A stretch of DNA of 13,060 nt from JAZGDL01 sp036477795 (lineage in GTDB: Bacteria > Planctomycetota > Phycisphaerae > UBA1845). Every line of letters begins with the position of its first letter. Positions within the stretch are counted from its first letter, which is position 1. The translations under genes and the position numbers were made by a program. Positions 10,401 through 13,060 of the stretch are shown piece by piece. The notes below the pieces were generated by a model. It was not told the origin of the DNA. It ran no database searches and was given only the letters and a program-made list of their open reading frames with translations. The stretch spans positions 1 through 13,060 of the forward strand of contig JAZGDL010000263.1 in the NCBI GenBank assembly GCA_036477795.1, given 5' to 3'.

Positions 10401-11530
10401 ACGTTTATCTGAAGACGATCCACCGTGGGAATCTCCACCGGGTCATTGAAGCCGTCGAAGATCGTGCCGCCGATCTGATAGATTCCGCTCACCAGGCCCG
10501 TGGTATTGAACGTGAACGACGTGATCTCCGGGTCGAAGATGGTCGCGATCGTGGTCTGCACGTCATTGAAGATTGAAAAGAAGGTGACCACGAACTCATC
10601 GCCTTCAAACGTTTGGGCCGCGAACTGAATCTCGACCGTTTCCCCGCCGAAGACGGTCAGGCTGCCCGTGAGAATATCGAGCACCGGCTGTTGGCCCGCC
10701 TCCGGTGGGGGCGTCAGCGTGACGGTCGCGTTGCTGTAGGCGGTGACGATTGCGTCCGCCCGTCCCGCCAGCAACGCTCCCGAAACGGTCAACCCGACGT
10801 CGGTGGCTGAGAGACCGAATCGGTAGGTCCCGGTCGCAATGTTTCGCGTGTCCCACCGCTCATCGACGGTGTTCCCCGTGCCCTCGGCGATGCGAACGCC
10901 CAAGAGCTGTCCGCCCGGCGCTTCACTCTGTTGGATCTGCTGATCTTCGGCGTCCTGATAGAACAGCCGCCAATGTGCTATTCCCTGCGGATCACCGACG
11001 TCCGCCACAATTTCCACCGTCTGGCCCACCTCTGCCGTGACATCCGATGCCGGACTCAGGAAGAGCGGCGAGGGAGGCCCTTGTATCTCCATGGTCCCGG
11101 TGCTCAGGAAAGTGTCGTTGTCGGCACGCACCCCGATCTGATAGAACCCCGGCCGCAGGACTGAGGTATCCAACGGGAACGATTGATCCTGACCCGCCGG
11201 CAGACCGGTGGCCACGATCTCCTCAACTCCACTTGGAGTTCCCCCCTGGTCGGCGGGCACGTTGAGCAATTGAAGGAATCCAACCACGGTCTGTGTCGTA
11301 TCGGGGACCGAATAGAGGACGGTGAGGATCACGTCGTCGGAGAACGAGATATTGCTGCGGAAGTTCAGGATGCCGAATTCCGGTACGTCGCCGTCGCCGT
11401 TGCCGTTGGGCGGGCGGACCGGACCACCCGTGCCGGGGCAGCCCGCCAACGCCGCCAGCAGCGACACAACCGTCAACGCACAAGCGAGTGAAACGAAACA
11501 AGTGACTGCGCACTTGCGCTTCATTTTCAT
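7409..11530 (-). CDS. Giant FG-GAP beta-propeller lipoprotein with N-terminal Ig-like repeats
   Basis: A 1373-residue exported lipoprotein. The signal peptide (MKMKRKC... hydrophobic core) ends in lipobox LAGC with Cys31 as the lipid site, followed by a flexible Pro/Gly/Asn/Asp linker. Residues about 52-491 form four beta-rich repeats of about 100-115 residues, each ending in a GxYxIG-like strand. Residues about 525-1373 carry FG-GAP (integrin-alpha type) blades with calcium-loop motifs at 531 (DYDNDGHDD), 616, 1020, 1110, 1197 and 1338, plus a degenerate blade near 885, consistent with a seven-bladed propeller. A Cys-rich block (717-798) interrupts it. Such proteins are adhesins or surface ligand binders; the ligand is unknown. 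AGGAG at 11540-11544 and a near-consensus promoter support ATG 11530. The gene appears monocistronic. A KKKK run at 1325-1328 contains a slippery A-AAA-AAG. Confidence 0.93.
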   Translation of the reverse strand: MKMKRKCAVTCFVSLACALTVVSLLAALAGCPGTGGPVRPPNGNGDGDVPEFGILNFRSNISFSDDVILTVLYSVPDTTQTVVGFLQLLNVPADQGGTPSGVEEIVATGLPAGQDQSFPLDTSVLRPGFYQIGVRADNDTFLSTGTMEIQGPPSPLFLSPASDVTAEVGQTVEIVADVGDPQGIAHWRLFYQDAEDQQIQQSEAPGGQLLGVRIAEGTGNTVDERWDTRNIATGTYRFGLSATDVGLTVSGALLAGRADAIVTAYSNATVTLTPPPEAGQQPVLDILTGSLTVFGGETVEIQFAAQTFEGDEFVVTFFSIFNDVQTTIATIFDPEITSFTFNTTGLVSGIYQIGGTIFDGFNDPVEIPTVDRLQINVVQAEDAAITVSQPGESIRVAQGDSVEIEWTTNVPAGKGTIDVFARKFSATEDLGVVGTEVNILLGASTSVTSATWTTTNETGLHVVVVELIVTDPPLAASKIAAAPGTVRVSLTAPQFWLGQIGQGIASTRQGEIYQGVNFQDNAGTFLNAVGDYDNDGHDDFMIGARFGKPFFLNPSGIGIGEAYIIFGDNPRNETHNLNTVGTALLRGVVAPGIRPRDEPDAQEETDGMGAVRPIPDQDGDGIPELMFGFPFVDSRGHTQPLVVRKEPDVFNSLEKARQFLRGGVVIVSSQNPLLSNPPPAEQLPPSADAPLEEKAVIFLDLVGQNFRRAVASVTRECPVGDPCDNCETCGDGGAIGPSLFIDELALITGVCSLGNRDGCFETYVGPWDGFNRALADGFPAGAKIFADPGGPTDGNCACFAVANHRVTLPQDSTLRARALKMITGGAVDPTSVENDTDTTSGSGFYALRYCNFLGAIAQNEPRAPFGARIIGRGSGTEDMESMTGDKFGAAISVSGGFLLVSSPNRTPVDDEVTGASGSSVLNDNGLVYLFNINNLWVDWRDTVDGSDPAQVIVGACQGEKFIALNPDDGAPTAPQMPYQYQIDSLHQVGRRIDLLERFPSPFLVLGEPGQKIEIVEGVPDFNLDNREDFVIGAPLGNNKDGVVYIAYRRDPDIEGDYLLSKLSLDSLDDERLAGSRFNGRAGEQEGFGEVIARSLSVINSDGSVSNATVDFNGDGHDDIILGNPNAEGGKGEIIVIFATDDLITPANGRGIETLLTLSDSDGDPLAAVRIIGRMGCEGGETRPCGDQFGFNVAVVGDFNGDGVNDLLVAAPGASPAFDDDDDPSTALEPGIDVVNLLDPESPFGDGAADTIPGATDNLLTDAGEVYLILGTSGTTNNLRDIARARVDAGEDPTIRIEELGSSALRGVVFVGRSSDDELGGGIEEKKKKRSFGIGPAGDVDGDGRADILIGSIRADPEGRTDAGEAYLIYGFNF
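9137..9382 (-). other. Cys-rich insertion within the FG-GAP propeller
   Basis: Residues 717-798 contain eight cysteines (717, 723, 726, 729, 751, 759, 796, 798), and C850 follows. They include C-x5-C-x2-C-x2-C at the start. They lie in the roughly 245-residue stretch between blades 2 and 3, which lacks FG-GAP motifs. In an exported protein, disulfides are likelier than metal binding. Confidence 0.55.
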
Positions 11531-11539
11531 AACTTCGGT

Positions 11540-11544
11540 CTCCT
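11540..11544 (-). promoter_or_regulatory. Ribosome binding site AGGAG for the FG-GAP lipoprotein
   Basis: AGGAG on the minus strand lies nine bases before ATG 11530 and favours that codon over the second in-frame ATG at 11524. Confidence 0.7.
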
Positions 11545-11579
11545 GCCTGGGCTGGGTTCACGGCATAGCATGCTGCGGA

Positions 11580-11609
11580 GTTATAGGCGTCTTGCAAGGT
11601 TCCTGTCAA
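11580..11609 (-). promoter_or_regulatory. Sigma-70-type promoter of the FG-GAP lipoprotein gene
   Basis: TTGACA (minus strand, 11609-11604), an 18-base spacer and TATAAC (11585-11580) match the housekeeping consensus at 11 of 12 positions. The expected start near 11573 gives a leader of about 40 bases containing the AGGAG site. Confidence 0.75.
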
Positions 11610-11676
11610 CGTCGCCCCCCGCACTCCACCCCATGCCGGAACATCCAATGTACGGCGCACACACCCCCCATAGGAG

Positions 11677-11703
11677 GGCGCCACCCACAAGGGGTGGCGC
11701 TAC
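11677..11703 (-). repeat. Dispersed hairpin repeat, copy 2 (inverted relative to copy 1)
   Basis: A perfect 9-bp stem GCGCCACCC (11678-11686) / GGGTGGCGC (11692-11700) with loop ACAAG. On the minus strand it matches 26 of 27 bases of 6625-6651. It lies between the end of hicA and the FG-GAP promoter. No T tract follows, so terminator function for hicBA is unproven. Confidence 0.75.
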
Positions 11704-11767
11704 GGCGTAAATCGACACGCCCCCAAGAGATGGGCCACCCAGCCGTCTCGCCTCCGTACCGTGGTGG

Positions 11768-11953
11768 TCAAGGTGGTGGTATGCTCAATTGTCTGCAGAT
11801 GACCCCCGCCAATCGATCCGGGACCTCATTGTGTCGTGGTACGGTGGCGATGGCGCCGTTGAGGGTATTCATCCACAACGAATGCCGGGCACCGTCTCGT
11901 TTCAGGACACATCCGTTTCGGCGTAGGTGTCGCAGCAGTGCCGCGCGCTTCAC
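11768..11953 (-). CDS. hicA: HicA-type mRNA-interferase toxin
   Basis: A compact HicA of 61 residues (the family is about 60-80). HicA folds as a double-stranded-RNA-binding-like domain and cleaves mRNA, halting translation until HicB binds it. Family signature: VKRAALLRHLRRNGC (1-15), then GARHSLW (21-27) with the catalytic His24, then TVPRHNEVPDRLAGVICRQLSI (37-58), matching the conserved VPRHxE...L..I.rQ.gi end. GTG at 11953 is chosen because it overlaps the hicB stop as GTGA, the usual translational coupling. An open N-terminal extension to 12061 overlaps hicB in another frame and is not HicA-like. The gene appears intact and sits downstream of its antitoxin, the reverse of the classical hicA-hicB order. 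Confidence 0.92.
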   Translation of the reverse strand: MKRAALLRHLRRNGCVLKRDGARHSLWMNTLNGAIATVPRHNEVPDRLAGVICRQLSIPPP

Positions 11954-12165
11954 CGAACCGTCACCGTCTCGGTTAGCGCGTCGGGAGGGACACTGGCCAA
12001 CCCGGCCTGGCGGCGATCCTCCAGAATAAGCTTGATCGCTTGGACCAGGCTCTGGCGACACTCATCGAGCGTCTTGCCCTGCCCATTGGCCCCGGGAACT
12101 TCCGGGCAATACCCGATATACCAGTCGTCGTCCTTTTCAAACACGCCGGTGAACTCGTTGGTCAT
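11950..12165 (-). CDS. hicB: HicB-type antitoxin, short form
   Basis: The 71-residue antitoxin partner of HicA. It shows the partial RNase-H-like HicB fold: a first strand pair MTNEFTGVFEKDDDWYIGYC (1-20), the signature PEVPGANGQGKTLDEC (21-36), and the helix LVQAIKLILEDRRQAG (40-55). The protein ends soon after (VTVR-71), so the C-terminal HTH or ribbon-helix-helix domain of longer HicB proteins is absent. DNA-binding autoregulation may therefore be missing or indirect. ATG 12165 has a strong GGAGGA site at 12171-12176 with a six-base gap, and an extended -10 box sits just upstream. The frame is open to 12420, but that extension is not HicB-like. The hicB stop overlaps the hicA start. Such pairs act in plasmid or island stabilisation, phage defence or stress responses; which applies here is unknown. 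Confidence 0.93.
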   Translation of the reverse strand: MTNEFTGVFEKDDDWYIGYCPEVPGANGQGKTLDECRQSLVQAIKLILEDRRQAGLASVPPDALTETVTVR

Positions 12166-12170
12166 ACCAT

Positions 12171-12176
12171 TCCTCC
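12171..12176 (-). promoter_or_regulatory. Ribosome binding site GGAGGA of hicB
   Basis: GGAGGA on the minus strand lies six bases (ATGGTA-side gap) before ATG 12165 and is the strongest Shine-Dalgarno in the window. It rules out the upstream in-frame GTG at 12420. Confidence 0.75.
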
Positions 12177-12187
12177 GGTCATCAACG

Positions 12188-12196
12188 ATTATATCA
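12188..12196 (-). promoter_or_regulatory. Extended -10 promoter of hicBA (TGATATAAT)
   Basis: TGATATAAT on the minus strand is an extended -10 box (TGn-TATAAT). No good -35 lies 16-18 bases upstream, which extended -10 promoters do not need. The start of RNA would be near 12181, so the leader is about 15 bases and consists mainly of the ribosome site. Confidence 0.65.
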
Positions 12197-12284
12197 TCCC
12201 GTCGAAGCGGTTGTACGGCGCACGATGAGCCAACGGTTTTCTTGTGCTGCACGACGTCTTGGCCGGGTTCGCACCGTAGCCTCG

Positions 12285-12830
12285 TTACTCTGGCGGGACC
12301 TCGGAGCCGGCTCGTAGCTGCTCCAACAGATCGAGGATGGGCTCCGAACTCAACTGCGGGTCCGCACACGACAGGTCGCTTACACTGAAGGAACCCCAAG
12401 CGAACCGCCTCACCAGGCACGGCTCAAAGATGGTGGCGGCGCACAGCGGATCCTGCGCGGACAGTTGCACACTGGAAAACACGTCCATGACCGACTGAAC
12501 TTCGTCCTCGCTGAGAATGCGCTGTGGCAACGGCGTCTCCACGCGACACGGTGCCGAAAGGTCGGTGTCGGCCACACATTGGTCCACACCCGCTACTCCT
12601 TCAGCCAACACGCTGGCGTTGAACACCAATTGACCGGACGCATCGACGACAATGTCAGCGCTGAAAACCGCGCCCTCCACCGGGCAGAAGCCCAGCGCCC
12701 CGCTCTGCAACAACGTGAACCGCGTGAACTGCGAAAGATCAACCGTTTGCGTGCGAGGAATAAAGAAGAAATCGCACCCAGCCAACACCAGACATAGCGC
12801 CAAACATCCCAACCTTCTGATTCGATTCAT
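12285..12830 (-). CDS. Small lipoprotein of unknown function
   Basis: A 181-residue protein that I cannot assign to a family. The N-terminus MNRIRR, a hydrophobic core and LAGC give a clear lipoprotein signal with lipidated Cys19; no lipobox Asp+2 rule can be applied safely to planctomycetes, although the residue after Cys is Asp. The mature part has six cysteines (49, 85, 95, 130, 138, 155), enough for three disulfides, and mixed strand/helix content: TVDLSQFTRFTLLQSG, a FSADIVVDASGQLVFNASVL strand pair, a helix ILSEDEVQSVMDVFSS, and a final helix EPILDLLEQLRAG. ATG 12830 is chosen over ATG 12860 because GGGAG (12837-12841) lies six bases before it and the extension adds polar residues before the signal peptide. 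A weak TAGAAT (12884-12879) might be its -10. The hicB promoter lies just downstream, so the two are probably separate units. Confidence 0.85.
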   Translation of the reverse strand: MNRIRRLGCLALCLVLAGCDFFFIPRTQTVDLSQFTRFTLLQSGALGFCPVEGAVFSADIVVDASGQLVFNASVLAEGVAGVDQCVADTDLSAPCRVETPLPQRILSEDEVQSVMDVFSSVQLSAQDPLCAATIFEPCLVRRFAWGSFSVSDLSCADPQLSSEPILDLLEQLRAGSEVPPE

Positions 12831-12836
12831 TGTATT

Positions 12837-12841
12837 CTCCC
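12837..12841 (-). promoter_or_regulatory. Ribosome binding site GGGAG of the small lipoprotein
   Basis: GGGAG on the minus strand, six bases before ATG 12830, selects this start over ATG 12860, which has no Shine-Dalgarno. Confidence 0.65.
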
Positions 12842-12977
12842 ACTTTGACAAAGACCGCATTTCAAGAACAACCGTGTTATTCTAAGGCAACTCGGGCGTC
12901 TCCGCCAGTAGGGCTCGCCGTGCGGCACGATCCCGGGTGCGTGACACTTCCGGCGGCTTCAGCGCCGCACGCTGATA

Positions 12978-12992
12978 CAGCCTGAAAGGCTG
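12978..12992. repeat. Short hairpin CAGCCT-GAA-AGGCTG
   Basis: A perfect 6-bp stem with a GAA triloop, flanked by another small GC-rich inverted repeat (CGGCG at 12951-12955, CGCCG at 12963-12967) and followed 11 bases later by a larger palindrome. It is part of an intergenic repeat cluster. Confidence 0.55.
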
Positions 12993-13003
12993 ACCTACAG
13001 TAG

Positions 13004-13042
13004 CCGTGGGCAAGTTCCGCCGAGGCGGGACGCCGCCCACGG
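13004..13042. repeat. Nested palindrome at the right edge
   Basis: The outer stem CCGTGGGC (13004-13011) / GCCCACGG (13035-13042) is perfect. Inside it lies CCGCC-GA-GGCGG (13017-13028). The two nested inverted repeats form a cruciform-capable REP-like element. No T tract or gene context on the right can be seen. Confidence 0.65.
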
Positions 13043-13060
13043 TAACTCCAACACCCGTTC

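Noticed and set aside
11954..12061. N-terminal extension of HicA to GTG 12061
   Set aside because: It overlaps hicB in another frame, is not HicA-like, and the GTG at 11953 gives the standard HicA N-terminus with GTGA overlap.
12166..12420. N-terminal extension of HicB to GTG 12420
   Set aside because: Not HicB-like; it would cover the -10 box and ribosome site and run into the lipoprotein's coding region.

Overview
The window looks like a chromosomal segment of a high-GC planctomycete (Planctomycetota), probably from an uncultured or little-studied lineage. The evidence is a 1293-residue SecA with large lineage-type insertions, big and small lipoproteins with an FG-GAP/Ig-like exported style, a mixed HEAT/TPR protein, and GC-rich palindromic intergenic repeats of the kind that litter planctomycete genomes. 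No tRNA, rRNA, CRISPR array, phage gene or transposase gene is visible.

Layout. Positions 1-972 (+) hold the C-terminal two thirds of a UbiD-family prenylated-FMN decarboxylase, cut by the left edge. Facing it is a HEAT/TPR repeat protein (1003-1701, -), whose reading frame continues upstream past a single TAA. Next is a small two-helix membrane protein (1864-2511, +). A hairpin (2615-2638) separates it from the convergent secA (2695-6576, -). An 832-base spacer (6577-7408) follows; it carries a patchwork of palindromic repeats and, possibly, a small secreted protein behind a TATAAT promoter. Then comes a giant FG-GAP beta-propeller lipoprotein (7409-11530, -) with an excellent promoter (TTGACA-N18-TATAAC) and ribosome site. 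To its right lie a compact hicB-hicA toxin-antitoxin pair (11768-12165, -) and a small cysteine-containing lipoprotein (12285-12830, -). The right edge ends in further palindromic repeats.

How the genes relate. Apart from hicBA, the genes look like independent units. SecA is the general export motor, and the two lipoproteins and the putative small secreted protein would be typical Sec clients, but proximity alone is no proof of a functional link. The most unusual material is inside SecA: about five tandem copies of a helical Trp-anchored unit where ordinary SecA has one helical wing, and an eight-cysteine insertion between helicase motifs V and VI. Also worth a look are the interrupted HEAT/TPR frame, a dnaX-like A-AAA-AAG heptamer in the last propeller blade of the FG-GAP lipoprotein, and the repeat-rich spacer.
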